This document shows positions 46,817-57,949 of a stretch of DNA of 64,000 bases, piece after piece. The DNA comes from Pomphorhynchus laevis. Taxonomy: Eukaryota > Acanthocephala > Palaeacanthocephala > Echinorhynchida > Pomphorhynchidae. Both the position numbers and the translations under genes were made by a program. A model generated the notes under the pieces. That model made no database searches, was not told the origin of the DNA, and saw only the letters and a list, made by a program, of their open reading frames with translations. The DNA is taken from the NCBI GenBank assembly GCA_012934845.2, contig WNNJ02000029.1:124001-188000 (forward strand), read 5' to 3'. How positions within the stretch are numbered: the stretch's first letter is position 1; every line of letters starts with the position of its first letter.

Positions 46817-47043
46817 CCTGGTTAAAAGTATTTTACATATAAGTATGGAATCTTCAATAGATCCTAGAAGATCGTTGAAAAAACCCAAAATCAACATATA
46901 TTTATATTTATTATATTTATAAATAAAAAAACATTTATAAATGTAATGAATATAAATATATGCTGATTTTGGGTTCTTTGAAGAATCCTCTAGGATCTAT
47001 TAAAGATTCCATACTTAAATGTCAAATACTAGTAACCAGGGTT
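46817..47043. repeat. Inverted repeat, about 95-nt arms
   Basis: Left arm 46817-46911 and right arm about 46945-47043. They share TAAGTATGGAATCTTYAATA and CCCAAAATCAACATATAT (left orientation). The right arm is also the segment upstream of exon 2 in both partial RING-gene copies, and the left arm resembles 42018-42085. The central A/T-rich part is imperfect. Confidence 0.7.
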
Positions 47044-47069
47044 AGTACAATGCTTTTATCCTTAATCAG

Positions 47070-47229
47070 TGATTACATAAGAAGTATTTGTTACAAAGAT
47101 ATCTGTATTATCTGTCGTACGAAATGCAGTGTGTTTCGATTGTCTACAAAAATACTAATAGTCAGAGATGAATTCATCAGTGGAAAAGTTCTTTATCGAT
47201 CCTAGAGAAATCCTAAAACGTCGACAAAA
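47070..47229 (+). pseudogene. Partial copy B of the RNF212-like RING gene (exons 2 and 3)
   Basis: Exon 2 similarity begins at about 47094 (GATATCTGTATTATCTGTCG; DICIICRTKCSVFRL). The donor and part of intron 2 are deleted, then ATGAATTCATCAGTGGAAAA starts the exon-3 match, which in frame reads MNSSVEKFFIDPREILKRRQ. It stops at about 47229 in a palindrome, partway through the coiled coil of exon 3. Without exon 1 and with a broken second intron it cannot make the full protein. Sequence differences from the gene at 62.7-63.1 kb are few, so the duplication is not ancient. Confidence 0.7.
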
Positions 47230-47270
47230 TGTTATATGGTTAATATTTAAATAATATTAACCATATAACA
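47230..47270. repeat. Snap-back palindrome at the end of RING-gene copy B
   Basis: Perfect 18-nt arms TGTTATATGGTTAATATT and AATATTAACCATATAACA with a 5-nt loop. Exon-3 similarity ends where the left arm begins. Confidence 0.9.
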
Positions 47271-47284
47271 GTGAGCGTGGGCTC

Positions 47285-47400
47285 ACTGCTGATGAGGTCC
47301 ACCCACGCTGATTGTAGTGTACAGTGATGCTGATAGGAATCAAACAACCACACGAGGATAATATCAAACCGACCAGTTAAGAAAAGCGGCTCGTGTATGC
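47285..47400 (-). repeat. tRNA-derived SINE
   Basis: On the minus strand GCCGCTTTTCTTAACTGGTC resembles a tRNA 5' end with A box (TTAACTGG), and about 35 nt later GTTTGATTCCTATCAGCATC resembles a B box and 3' arm. A non-tRNA tail follows: ACACTACAATCAGCGTGG then GTGGACCTCATCAGC. The tail is shared with 48995-49080 and the tRNA end with 13965-14040. Confidence 0.6.
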
Positions 47401-48990
47401 AATATATTCACAATAATTTAAATAATATTTAAATAATAACATTTTAATATTTTTTAAATAACTGATCCTGATCCACTTTTTAAATTTGAAATTTTAGATC
47501 CGAATCAATCAAATCTTTATTTTTTAAATTTCGATAGCTTCTGCAGAAATCAACATATTAAAGAAAAACAACCAGGAAATGGTTTACATTTAATAATGTT
47601 ATTTTTTAAATCATTGATGCTGATTTTGTTTGTTTAAATTTAATATTTTAAAGCAGGATCCATAACGCATAAATTTACTTTTATATTTCGTTAGCTGCTT
47701 GAAGCGAAATTTGAAAGCAAAACGTATTAAGTCAAAATTTTGAAAAAAATTCCTCAATTTTGGAACAAAATGCGTTGTGTTACCAACAAATTATTTATAA
47801 CTTATTACTAATTAGATTTATTAATTATTACTAATTAGGTAATCAATTAACGTAATTATCACAAGATAATAAAATTATTAAAAATAAATGATTTTATTAT
47901 TTTGTATATTTAGTAAGTTGTTAGTATTTAATAGTCGTAATTTTAATTTTATAAATTTGATCCATGAATTCTTTCGTGTCCCAATGTTTATCCAATCGAA
48001 TTTCAACAATAAATGAAAATTCATATTTTCGTGATATAAAATAACCAAAAGAATACGTAAAATCTAATAGCTTTAATAGTAAATTTGCATTTTCTAGCTA
48101 CTAAAGTTGAATATTCTAAAAAACGAAATACAAATATAGTCATCGTCAGAATAATTAGCTCTTAATTATTGACTCGAATAAAATATGACTATCTTCCTAA
48201 ATTAAATCAAAATCTAAGAATTATAGCATTGAAATCAATTTCAAAATAAATACCTTATATGTATTAAATCAAGAATGATTTAGTACATAATTCAAGAACT
48301 ATTTTTTAATCGTAAATGTGACAAATATGAGCCAAATACCTCCTATCTCGCGATACTCATGACTTCTCTGGCGAAGGCTAAGTTGTACATTTTAATAATT
48401 AAACAATTTAAAAATCAATTCTTACTGGTTGATTCTCGATGCTGAAGAATCGGACTGCGCTCCAATATTTGTTATCTGTATTTCACTTAATTAGCACATT
48501 AAGTAATTAAATAATAATAATTTATTCATGCTGTTTTAGTTATCGTAATTATCAAAATAGTTTATACGTTCAGCAACACTGATCGCTCTCAAAGATTCAA
48601 TAATAATTCTTTTATGTGCTAAAGATTATTAAGTAATTCAAAAATAATAATTTATCCAAGTTTATATAACTATATATTTTAGAAATAAATAATTTAGCGT
48701 TCAAGTCTGGCGACAAACAGTGCAAGTATTTTTGTAAAGCAATGTTTTTATAATTTTTTTATAATATCAAATATTAGCTATACATATGGTCCTAATTTTG
48801 CGATAACTAAACAAAACAATATTTTTATATTGTATCATATATAATATCGTGCCACAATCAGAAAATTTTCAGCTCACAGATGCAATCAAGTACCATTAAT
48901 AATATGGTATATTTAGGTTGATATGCCTGTGCAGTCATTGTTATTATTGAAATTTTGATGACTATTTTATTCTGCACGCTACTTTAATCC
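47401..48990. other. AT-rich stretch without recognisable genes
   Basis: No supported feature. Confidence 0.5.
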
Positions 48991-48994
48991 TATG

Positions 48995-49080
48995 CATATA
49001 AGCCAACAGCAGTACGCTACATTTCAGTATTGGCGGACCTCATCAGCTACTGATCGAATACCTACGTTTCACTTTTCGGT
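48995..49080 (+). repeat. SINE tail fragment
   Basis: GTACGCTACATTTCAGTATT then GGCGGACCTCATCAGC matches the tail of the SINE at 47285-47400. On the minus strand it shows CTGATGAGGTCC, which can be mistaken for a ribozyme core. Confidence 0.5.
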
Positions 49081-50530
49081 CCTTTTAATGTTAACTAACG
49101 ATCATTCGACTCGTCTGCTTTTATTAGCAGATTTAAGAAAATACCTTTTTCTTACATTTTACAAATTTAATTGAAATCATTTCTGATTTCTAATTAAATC
49201 AGCGTTGGGAGGGGAAAGTTCTACCTTCAATTTGAAATTTTTTACTTCAATTTATTACTAAACTGCAAGTAGAAGACTATATTAAATACTCATAATACTG
49301 CTTATACTAATATTAATATATTAATATTATATAGAAAACACTAACCTCATAATCTCTTTACATTTTCGATTAGACAGTTTTACTGAAACTGTTTAATATT
49401 ATAAACAGTTAAATATTCCTGCTATCATCATCTGGATTACAATTGAAATTTTAATCCAGATGTATATTTATCAAAATTTAAATTTTAAGTAACATTTTGA
49501 TTAGAATTTTAATTTTAATTCTAATATAAATTAATTTAAACTTTATAATATATATTTATATTTACAATTCTATAATTACCTTCTACATTACTTTAATATT
49601 ATTTTCCATCTTCGCTTTCCGACTTGAGTCATAATTTAAAAAATTATCAGATTATAAAAATCCAAGTAAATATTGCAAACTATGAATCCGTAGTCTGCTT
49701 AAGTTTTATATATGTATTATTAAACAGAGTCCGTACATATCAAACGTCGGATTTTTAATCTTACGTGTTTAACTAATGTATTCAAAGGCTACAAGTTTAA
49801 AGGTTCATTATTACGTTTGTAACTTGAATTAATAGCAAAAACGGTTAACTATTACTGTTATCCGATTAATACATAAAATGATTAAACCTTCAATAATCGA
49901 CCCTAGTTTATTAGGATAAAATCGGAATTAATGAATTTTACTACTAAAATTCGTTAATATCTTACAGAATTAAGATAATTCTACAAATTTCTTGACAATA
50001 TTCAAATTGATTCTGTAAAACAAATATGTATACTTCTGGGTACTGAAAAACATTGGCATTTAAAAATAAATAATATGCACATATTTGTACTATGACCAAT
50101 AGGCATCGTAAGGTAATTAACAAGGCATTTAACAAGGTAGTATGTATCGTAACAGGAAATATTAAGCTACTTTGAATAATTTAGATACAAGCAAATATGA
50201 TATAATCAACGTTAGCTGACTAAAGAAACAATCATCAAAAACGTTTGATGACCTAATGTCTGAACAGTTTTACTAATAATTAAATTACCTGTGATTTGCT
50301 AAAATAAAAAAAACAATAATATTTACAACAATATAAGGCAAGATGAATTGAAAAATCTTTGTAGCTTACAATAATTTAGAATAAAGTATATAAAGTAATA
50401 AATACATCCATATTAAATATTACCACCAATAATACTACAGTTGTTATTGGTTACCGCTTTCATTTATACCAGCACCTTTGTAATCACAATCTCATGAGAC
50501 TAAAACTGATCTACCCAAAGTGCATTTGTA
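49081..50530. other. AT-rich stretch without recognisable genes
   Basis: No supported feature. Confidence 0.5.
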
Positions 50531-50532
50531 TT

Positions 50533-51355
50533 CAACAGATACCTGAACTTAAAATCAACAACAATCAATCGATTCCTCACACAGTCGAAAGAATACATAA
50601 TTGAAAGTTTACAAAGTTTACATACTATACTTTGTATTATAATATGATACTAAATAACCAAATTTCATCAAGGGAAATACGTTATTGGCAGGCAGTTGGC
50701 CTCACTGCTATGTTTGGTCAAAGAGTAGGGAATGAAACCTGATAGCATAACATATCCTTCTGATGACATCTTATACTTATTCTAATGCATCGACTGTTAT
50801 TTATTAGTCAATTCTTAAAAATTGACTTTGATTTTAAATTAATTTTAATAATAATTTAAATTAATTTACTTAAATAAATAAAATAATAATTAATTAAATA
50901 ATCAATTATTTAATTTAATAATTTAAATTAAATTTAATAATTTAATTTAAATTGATATAAATAAAATAAGATCTTATATAATTTTTATTTATAATTATTG
51001 TTTAATTTTTAAAAATTTCATTTAGAATTTAGCATTTTCAATTTTTAATTTATAAACAATATGTGGACACAGTTACCTAATCTGATTTATTTATTGAAAC
51101 ATTTTCAATCTATATTCTTCCATTTTTAGTCAATTCATAAAAATTGATTTTAATTTTAAATTTCAATTTTAAATTTTAACTTTATATAAATTATAGCAAT
51201 TATTTATAATTATTCACTATTTAATTATTTAATTTTGATTTAGCATTATTATAATATCTTTTATTTTATAATTATATTAAATACGTAGACTCAGTTAGCT
51301 GATTCAACAGATACCTGAACTTAAAACCTACAACAATCAATCCGAACCTCGTACA
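50533..51355 (+). mobile_element. Naiad-type PLE tails bounded by a 55-bp direct duplication
   Basis: Two tails in series. The first starts near 50640 (CTAAATAACCAAATTTCATC) and reaches a worn terminus near 51085. The second, a partial one, resumes with TAGTCAATTCATAAAAATTG at 51128 and ends with ACGTAGACTCAGTTAGCTGA at about 51302. Around them, TTCAACAGATACCTGAACTT and about 35 further bases occur at 50533-50587 and 51303-51357 with about 85-90% identity, resembling a long target-site duplication. Confidence 0.6.
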
Positions 51356-51564
51356 GTTAATAAATAATATCAAAGATTATTTTTTTAATAAGCATAATTT
51401 ATTATTCATTTGATACAATATTCGTTTCCTTCAAATGGGCCTTTGTGAAATCAATTATAGTCTTGTCATTATTCTATGTGATTGGATGCGTGCTGGTAAG
51501 AAAATACCCTACAGGCATGTCACAGCGAGAACGGGGCGATCTTAGACAAACAGAAGAGGATCGA

Positions 51565-51760
51565 GCAATTGCAAACGAAATTATTAGCAATTGCTCGATT
51601 AGCAATTGCAAACTAAATTAGCAATTGCAAACTAAATTAGCAATTGCAAACTAAATTAGCAATTGCAAACAAATTAGCAATTGCAAACTAAATTAGCAAT
51701 TAGCAATTATCATAGCTAATTAGCAATCAAATAATAATCAAATAGCTAATTAGCAATTGC
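51565..51760. repeat. 19-bp tandem repeat
   Basis: The unit TAGCAATTGCAAACTAAAT is repeated about six times and then breaks up into partial AGCAATT units. The array contains the palindrome GCAATTGC many times. Confidence 0.85.
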
Positions 51761-52026
51761 AAACAAAATATCAAAGAGTATTATACAAACAATCATCACT
51801 TATTAATATTTTAATTGATACGAATTTTTATTACACGTTTATAATTTAAAATTCATATTATATTAATATTTATTTATTTTAAAATTTCGTTAGGGTAGAA
51901 TGTAATCATTAGATGGCTCTTTTTCTGAAAAAAAGTAGAAAAATAATTTTAATATAACGTTAATATGATAAAACGTTTTATTAATATTAATAAAACGTTA
52001 ATAGCAAAAATAATTTGGATATCTTA

Positions 52027-52212
52027 ATGAGCTTGAAAAATCCTGATATTCAATGGAACGCTACATATAAGGATTATAAAACGTATAGTTCCTTTCCAGA
52101 CGTAGACATGTTTCGACAGCAAATGCTCGAGACGGACTTGCATAGAAAAGCTGGCATATCCTGGGGGGATCAACCGTTTGCTCCACTGACAGACCTATTA
52201 GACAAAATCCAG
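52027..52212 (+). CDS. Exon-like open stretch, unrecognised
   Basis: From ATG at 52027 (or an acceptor shortly before) the frame reads MSLKNPDIQWNATYKDYKTY and on to PLTDLLDKIQ, ending at CAG followed by GTAACT, a good splice donor. Its amino-acid make-up (Trp, Pro, Asp, Met well represented) is unlike AT-rich background and unlike PLE protein. The reading frame runs on into PLE sequence at about 52220. I take it as a possible internal or first exon of a host gene with a PLE inserted in or next to the following intron. Family unknown. Confidence 0.4.
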
Positions 52213-52214
52213 GT

Positions 52215-53000
52215 AACTGCTGCATTGTACTATAGAGTTATGAAAATTTGTTCTACGGACAAGAGAATAAGTATTAGGTATTGTGAAATATCTATTATGC
52301 TATTAGAAAGATAGTATCCTCTGCAAGCTATTAAACAAGCGTTTTTCAAGGCCAAAAGAATGAAAGTGGAGAACAAAGTCGAGGAAAACAAAAATAAAAA
52401 CATCTGCAGCAATTTCTTTTCTACCACTTACATTTCGTAAAAGTACAATAATAGATTGATCTATTCAATGTAGACTGATGGGCAACGAAATATAATTTAT
52501 CACAAAAAAACGACATTCCCTGACCTGCTTTTTCAAAACGAAACCAACATATTCAAAAATTGAAGTAGTGTATCGCATCCCTTGTAAAGATTGCAACAAA
52601 GTCTACATCTGTCAAACCAAACAATGACTACGAAATAGACTTGAACAGCACAAAAGTGATCTTAAACGCGACAACGTTTCTTCAGCAATATTTACTCCTT
52701 GGTAAAACAGTTCACATACGGTTAATTTCGACAATACAACTGCTCTTGAATACGAGCTAGATACATGTCGTCGTTTAATCAAGGGGCGGTATACATCGAA
52801 ATTTCATCACCATGCAAGGTAATAAAAGCAATTGGTGCTTAAAATTACCGCCGAACAAGAGTTTTGCTGAACAGCATATCAATTAAATTCTTCCGTTTTT
52901 ATTCTTTATATACTATGTCATAGTTTGTCATAGACCAGTGTTTTTTGAAGAGGCCAATCGCATCGGCAAAAATTATAATACTACTTTCGGAGAAAGAGCA
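52215..53000 (+). mobile_element. Canonical PLE fragment P3 with GIY-YIG domain and tail
   Basis: Plus strand. ALYYRVMKICSTDKR and, after a stop, YPLQAIKQAFFKAKRMK match the region between reverse transcriptase and GIY-YIG of canonical PLEs. About 52565-52850 encodes a broken GIY-YIG domain: VVYRIPCKDCNKVYICQTKQ, LEQHKSDLKRDNVSSAIF and LDTCRRLIK. At about 52945-53000 the tail shows TTGAAGAGGCCAATCGCATC then GGCAAAAATTATAAT, close to the CTGAAGA-stem-GAAA arrangement. The palm is missing and there are several stops. Confidence 0.75.
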
Positions 53001-54480
53001 AACTCATGATTACCTTATCTCTGAACGCAATTTCAAAAGATATAATTAATAATTAATAATAATTAAATAATTAATAATATTATAATTGATATATAATTAT
53101 ATAAACTAATGATTAATATTTATTTTAACTTTTAAATCAATTAATTGTTTAAGCAATTAATTGATTAATCTTTATAATAAATCTTTAATCTTTATTATTA
53201 ATATTTATAATTGTTTAAACAATGTCTTATCAAAGTCAAAAAATGATATAACGTTGATAGTTATAGCAGACAACATTGCCAGTTAGATTAGGTAAACTAG
53301 ATTTGCTCTATTTCATCTACATTTTTCTAGTAAATATTTAAATTCAATAAAAATTATAAATCTATATAAAACATTTTTGAGTTTGCATCTTCTCAACAAT
53401 AAACATCTATGCTAAAAGACAAAGCTATATCAACAAATGGTGATTTAGCATGCCTGCGTAATTATTGATTTGTGATGTAATTTAAGCTGTTAATCTCACA
53501 TACCTGGATCATCGAGCGCTGATTTAAAGGGGGAAGCAAACATTGGCTATAAATCATTTTTGTTATTAAAATACAAATAAAGCGGAGTAAACAATACCTT
53601 ATTATTTTTAATGATTATCGGACTGCTAGCTATACATCTGCGAATTATACAAAAGAACATTAAATGCTTGATTTAAAAATAAATGTGAAATGATTTTTAA
53701 ACAATTTAATTTGAATGAATATAAAAGTTGTTGAAAAGATTACAAAACTGTAATAACATTAAATTATTAAATTAATTATTTAATTATAATTATTTTATAA
53801 TTAATTGTTATTAATTATTAATTATAATTATTTAATTTATATATTTATATATAATATTTTTATTATATTTGAAATTATAATATCAAATTGATAATGTATA
53901 TTAAAATATATCTCAGATATAATATTGTATCTTAATACAAATTATATATTATCTATCGTTATATTAAATATTTGATGTATCCTTAATTTCTGTAGCAGGA
54001 ATTAACGTAGCCTTACAAAATATGTATCATGCAGACATTCCGTAATTGTAAAATAGTTAAGGAATTACATGTGATAAAAGTTATTACGGCTAAAATATAT
54101 GTTATATATGACATATAGTAAATAGCATATATAATACTTATGAATTATATAAATATTAATATTATAATATTAATTATATAATATTAATTATATAAATATA
54201 ATTAAGCATATCTAAAATACGTATGTAATTCTTATATATAAATCTAAGAGATAAAAATATAATAAAACCTGACAAAGGTCTTTTAATCGAATAGTTGTAC
54301 ATAATGAAACGTGCATTTTGCCTATTTCCCGAGATAAACATACCAGAAACGACATATTATTTTTACGAAATAAATAAATAAATGTAATAATTCATTTTGT
54401 TGGAAATATATCCATCCTGATATGTATTTAAATTTTTAAATTTCCAGAAACTATCAGGTATCGTTAAACGACAAGAAAAA
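53001..54480. other. AT-rich stretch without recognisable genes
   Basis: Long TAATTA and ATATAT runs; no supported feature. Confidence 0.5.
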
Positions 54481-54492
54481 TATTTTTAATAT

Positions 54493-54543
54493 TTTGTCGC
54501 TAGTAATACCAGGAATACAATTCCTGGTATTACTAGCGACAAA
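54493..54543. repeat. Perfect 23-bp hairpin
   Basis: Arms 54493-54515 and 54521-54543 are perfectly complementary (TTGTCGCTAGTAATACCAGG within the left arm); loop TACAA. No known element adjoins it. It has the size of a small-RNA stem but perfect arms and a tiny loop fit a snap-back duplication better. Confidence 0.9.
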
Positions 54544-54879
54544 CCAGTACAATTTCTGATACAATTTCGAATACAATTCCTAATATTTCTTCAAACCAAT
54601 GTATATAATTCATTAAATTATATTATAATAATATAATTATTATAATAATATAATTATAATAATATAATTATATTATTCAATGAATTTTATCGCCGAATCG
54701 CTTAGCGATCAAGGCCCGCGGTACAACTCTTCTAATATATTTTTGTATATATACATATATATACAAATATATACATATATATTTGTATATATATACATTT
54801 GATTTGCGGAAAACTGACACTATTCCGGATCATCCATTGAATGATACATGAGTAATAAATAATTGCCGTAAGTAGATAA

Positions 54880-54960
54880 AAAAACAGGAAATGAAGACCA
54901 AGAGCAATTTCTTGTAACGCTTTCGGCTAACTGCCCTTCTTCAGTACATTGTATATATTA
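54880..54960 (-). repeat. PLE tail with hammerhead-like core
   Basis: On the minus strand: ACTGAAGAAGGGCAGTTAGC, then CGAAAGCGTTACAAG. CTGAAGA, a short stem GGC/GCC and GAAA are all intact. The tail continues with AATTGCTCTTGGTC. No PLE coding sequence is attached. Confidence 0.5.
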
Positions 54961-55068
54961 TCTCTCAAACTTTTTTAGTAAAAAATATTGTATATATAAA
55001 AAACATTGTATATATAAATATGGTATATATATTGTAAGTATAAATTAAAATCAACCAAAATATATTCG

Positions 55069-55297
55069 AAATATGATTATTGGTCTCTATTAAAAACAGC
55101 AAAGATTAATTCTTCAATTTTACGTTTCGCCTTGCGGCTTTTTCAAAAATTGTAACACAAACTTTTTTTAAGGTGAAAAATAATATTTAAAAAAGTTTGT
55201 GATATAATATGCATACAATTTTTGAAGAAGCCGCAAGGCGAAACGTAAAATTGAAGAATTAATCTATTCTTTGTTGGTAGATACCAATAATCATATT
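55069..55297. repeat. Large inverted pair of PLE tails
   Basis: The right arm reads TTTGAAGAAGCCGCAAGGCG then AAACGTAAAATTGAAG; the left arm is its inverse (CTTCAATTTTACGTTTCGCC). Similarity extends outwards to AATATGATTATTGGT on the left, and inwards to ACAAACTTTTTTTA, so each arm is about 100 nt. The (C/T)TGAAGA, 3-bp stem, GAAACGT order is again PLE-like. Confidence 0.7.
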
Positions 55298-55339
55298 GCG
55301 TATATATATTTATATATTTATATATATCCACAAAATGTT

Positions 55340-55400
55340 AATTTTCTGAAGATGTTAGTGTAGTTTTTAGCGAAATATCAAAAAGATTTTTATTGTCGTT
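55340..55400 (+). repeat. PLE tail with hammerhead-like core, single
   Basis: CTGAAGATGTTAGTGTAGTT, then TTTAGCGAAATATCAAAAAG: CTGAAGA and GAAA boxes intact, intervening stem partly degraded. Related to the arms at 42400-42565. Confidence 0.45.
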
Positions 55401-55559
55401 CAACTATACCTAATAGTTCCTGGAAATTTACAAAATTCATTTCGTATTTGAATGCAAAGTGTCGATACAAAAATTACGAATCAAATTTTAAGTGACAAAG
55501 CCAAATTAGTTTAATCAGATACTGCAATTTTAGTTTAATTGGGAATGCTTGAAAGCAAT

Positions 55560-56890
55560 TATTTTATTATTAAATTTATTTTAAGTGAGTCAGCATAATG
55601 CAGAAATTTCCACTTATTTTTCGGAATAGTGAGTTATATGCAAAATACATATAAGATACACATTTGAAATCAATAACTTATGAAATTAACTAATTTACGT
55701 CAAATTAGTTAAAACTAAAATCTCATAACATGAATTTTAAATTAATATATCTTGATTATCTATGAAAAATACTAAATATTCAAATTGTTTGACTATAATA
55801 ATTATATTCAAATAATAATTATTATATTAGAATTAATATTATTTTTAAATCATATAAATTATAATTATATAATAATTATCTAATATTAGGTAATTATTAT
55901 AAAAAAATATTAATGTTATATATAATGTTAATATATGGTTATATATGTATGCAATGTTTTTTGTTTTTTAGATATACGCGTTATAGAAAACCTGGTAGCA
56001 ATTAAAAATTTATGATGTTTCGTTGAAAATAGTAAGACAATTTCGTCAAGAAATGTTGTAAAATTAGAGAGAATAGAAACTTGATAATGCTGATTGACTG
56101 ATGATTGCTTTATGTTAATTCGGTTTTTAATTCAAATTTATAAAATGAAATATTAATCAGCTTGAATTATTATTTTGATATTAATATGTTGAAAATCTCT
56201 TACACTCGTTATAAAAATAAAATATTTGATCGAAAAGATGATTTTACGAATTCTATAGATCATCTCTAACATGTAGGTATTTAATTGGATATTGAAAGTA
56301 ATTTTTAATTATAAAATTTTAAATGAGTCAATTTAATAGGATTTAAGAATTTATGTGGGAATGTAAAAATTCCCACATATTTATAGGAATAGTAACTCGT
56401 GAAAAATTTATCTGAAATGTACCACCATTTATTGGATTTACGTCAAATTAGTTAATACTAAAATCTTTATTTATTATATGAATTTTTTTAAATACAAAAT
56501 GGTAAAAACAAAATATTCAAATTGTTTTTGTAAAAAATTTGAATATATTTATTGGCATAAATATGCTCTATAAAACCTGCAAAATATTAAAAATTCATGA
56601 TGTTTCGTTGAAAATAGTAAGACGATTTCGTCAAGAATATTGCAAAATCTGAGAGAAAAGAACCTAAACTTGATACTGCCGATTGTTTTACGATTTAAAT
56701 TATAATTTAAATTTTAAAATGAAATATTAATCAGCTTGAATTATTATTTTGATAATAATTCAAAATAATATTATTATTCTGAAAATTCGTCAAACTCGTT
56801 ATAAAAATAAAATATTTGATCGAAAATGTTATTTTACGAATTCTAGATATCATCTGTAAAACTGATCCAATACCTAGATAAATCGGAAAT
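55560..56890. repeat. Tandem duplication, two blocks of about 550-750 bp
   Basis: Block one is about 55560-56310 and block two about 56330-56890. Shared strings include TTTACGTCAAATTAGTTAA, TGATGTTTCGTTGAAAATAG, GAAATATTAATCAGCTTGAA and CGTTATAAAAATAAAATATT. Block two is shorter by internal deletion. Between them a palindrome TATGTGGGAAT/ATTCCCACATA (56352-56379) sits close to the join. No coding potential recognised. Confidence 0.75.
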
Positions 56891-57505
56891 ACTTGATTTA
56901 TGCGCAGCGGAATGATGCTTCTCATTCACTAATGCTTTTCTCATGTATTTGATTTCTTTACTATGACTGAGATACTTTAAGGGAACTCAAACAATAAAAA
57001 TAACTATCGAAAAATTCAATACATCATGATTTTCAACGGATTGGCGTAAACGATTGTTTTCGTTCGTCATTTCATTGTAACGCCTTAATAATAGAAATTA
57101 AACAGTTAAATATTCTATTGTTGCTAACTTAATTAAGTGATCGTAATCATTCGAGATTTTGTTAATTTCGGTAAGCTATAACAGTTGAATAATATAAAAT
57201 AATAAAAATGAAATAAATAGACAATAGTGTCATGTGTAAAAAATAATTGGATAGAATTAAATTTAAATCAGCTACACAGTGATCTTGCTCTTTGATTGAA
57301 CAACATTCAAAAAATTACGTTTTTATCAATATCTTTAAAAAATAATTTATTTTTGAAAAAGACCCAAATATAATTTTACAAATAATATTTGTAAAATATA
57401 TGATTTTATTAGATATTAATAGTTATAAGATATTGATATTTATAAGATATTAATATTGATATAAAATAAAAGATAATTTTTAAGATATTACTTTTCAATG
57501 CACAC
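56891..57505. other. AT-rich stretch without recognisable genes
   Basis: No supported feature. Confidence 0.5.
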
Positions 57506-57510
57506 CCGTA

Positions 57511-57708
57511 ATGACGACATACATGCTTTTTAAAATTTTCACTAAAGCATACTATATTCATGAAATTCGCTTTAAAATCATTTTTAAAAAAGGAAACAGT
57601 TATGCGTGTATTGATTTCGAGGTCATTACATCTCACGAATATAATGACGTTATAAATCCAGATTTCTGTTCTATACAAAAACCAGGATTTAGAACTGTGG
57701 GTTTATAA
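57511..57708 (+). other. Short open frame, unrecognised
   Basis: A 65-codon frame whose second half, SYACIDFEVITSHEYNDVIN then PDFCSIQKPGFRTVG, is less AT-biased than the surroundings and could be a piece of a coding exon. It ends at a palindrome (57705-57733; core CAGACT/AGTCTG). No family recognised. Confidence 0.25.
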
Positions 57709-57949
57709 AGCCAGACTCGAAGTCTGACTTTATGTATATATGACCGAAACTCTATAACTAGTATGTTCTTACAGATCCATCATTGCAAAGTAAGGTACCT
57801 ATTTATTTGTAATAACAAAGTATTAAAATAATAAATAACTATTTTCCGAATAAAATAATTAATAAACATGTTTCTTATATAAAGCATTGTATGCTGTTCG
57901 CAAAACGTATAAAGAATATTGAAATCTCCGATAAAATAATGCTCTCAGA

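Noticed and set aside
48995-49080. CTGATGAGGTCC on the minus strand as a hammerhead ribozyme
   Set aside because: It is part of the SINE tail shared with 47285-47400; the GAAA box is not paired by a proper stem.
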